Below, piece by piece: positions 21,621-21,712 of a stretch of DNA of 21,712 nt; the first letter of the stretch is position 1, and each line of letters opens with the position of its first letter. The notes under the pieces are model-generated. The model was not told where the DNA came from, searched no databases, and saw nothing but the letters and a program-made list of their open reading frames with translations. Made by a program: the position numbers and the translations under genes. Origin of the DNA: an uncultured Saprospiraceae bacterium (lineage in GTDB: Bacteria > Bacteroidota > Bacteroidia > Chitinophagales > Saprospiraceae); the NCBI GenBank assembly GCA_937959095.1, contig CALGLY010000350.1, forward strand, positions 1 through 21,712, given 5' to 3'.

Positions 21621-21712
21621 CTACAAATCAATATAATTTCCCAAGTCCAATGTCCAATCATAGTCATTGAAATTCAAACTAGGGTCAGCCGTTTTTGGAA
21701 TAGCTTCGTAGC
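21621..21712 (-). CDS. C-terminal 29 codons of a gene entering from the right edge
   Basis: On the minus strand one frame is open from the window edge (first full codon ends at 21710) to a TAG at 21621-21623. It reads YEAIPKTADPSLN, then FNDYDWTLDLGNYIDL, an acidic, aromatic-rich tail that looks protein-like, while the other two minus frames stop early. The long hairpin directly after the stop supports a real gene end. The product is not recognisable from this fragment; neither a T9SS tail nor a terminal outer-membrane-barrel phenylalanine is visible. Confidence 0.6.
   Translation of the reverse strand, partial: YEAIPKTADPSLNFNDYDWTLDLGNYIDL

Overview
The window reads as chromosomal DNA from a low-GC Bacteroidota, most likely of the Saprospiria/Lewinella type. 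The evidence is a type IX secretion (T9SS) sorting domain, FG-GAP/VCBS calcium-repeat surface proteins, an OmpA protein with thrombospondin type 3 repeats, DUF2141 and YwqG proteins, Bacteroidota-style lipoprotein signals, and AT-rich intergenic DNA without clear Shine-Dalgarno sequences. Taxonomy is inferred from protein style only. No rRNA, tRNA, CRISPR array, insertion sequence with transposase, phage gene or recognisable defence system is visible.

Layout. 1-249 is the 3' end of a plus-strand extracellular-type protein. From 342 to 6456 three minus-strand genes encode envelope or secreted products: an OmpA/TSP3 outer membrane protein, an FG-GAP repeat protein with a T9SS tail, and a secreted M28 zinc peptidase. 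yifB/comM (plus) converges on a small serine esterase (minus). A second esterase (plus) is followed by msrB, a DUF2141 protein and a GNAT acetyltransferase, the last two translationally coupled through TAATG. A strong bidirectional terminator separates these from a solitary MoxR ATPase and a YwqG/DUF1963 protein (both minus). A 1095-residue CRTAC1-like VCBS/ASPIC-UnbV lipoprotein (plus) converges on an EamA exporter (minus). This is followed by yaaA, an unknown lipoprotein, and the last 29 codons of a gene that enters from the right edge (all minus).

How the genes relate. Most are housekeeping or surface functions in short transcription units, and nothing forms an obvious multi-gene pathway. 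Two oxidative-stress genes (msrB and yaaA) lie in the same window but in separate units.

The most unusual content is between the genes. Three large nested imperfect palindromes (6726-6940, 9438-9644, 17777-17962) share one architecture: long outer arms, an inner arm pair, and a GC-rich CCTGCC-type core in an AT-rich setting. There is also a 26-bp perfect inverted repeat just upstream of yaaA, whose half-site recurs alone at two other places, and several long AT-rich hairpins downstream of minus-strand genes. These look like a population of non-coding mobile or structured elements. Whether they are MITE-like DNA, structured RNA or fossil repeats cannot be settled from this window alone.
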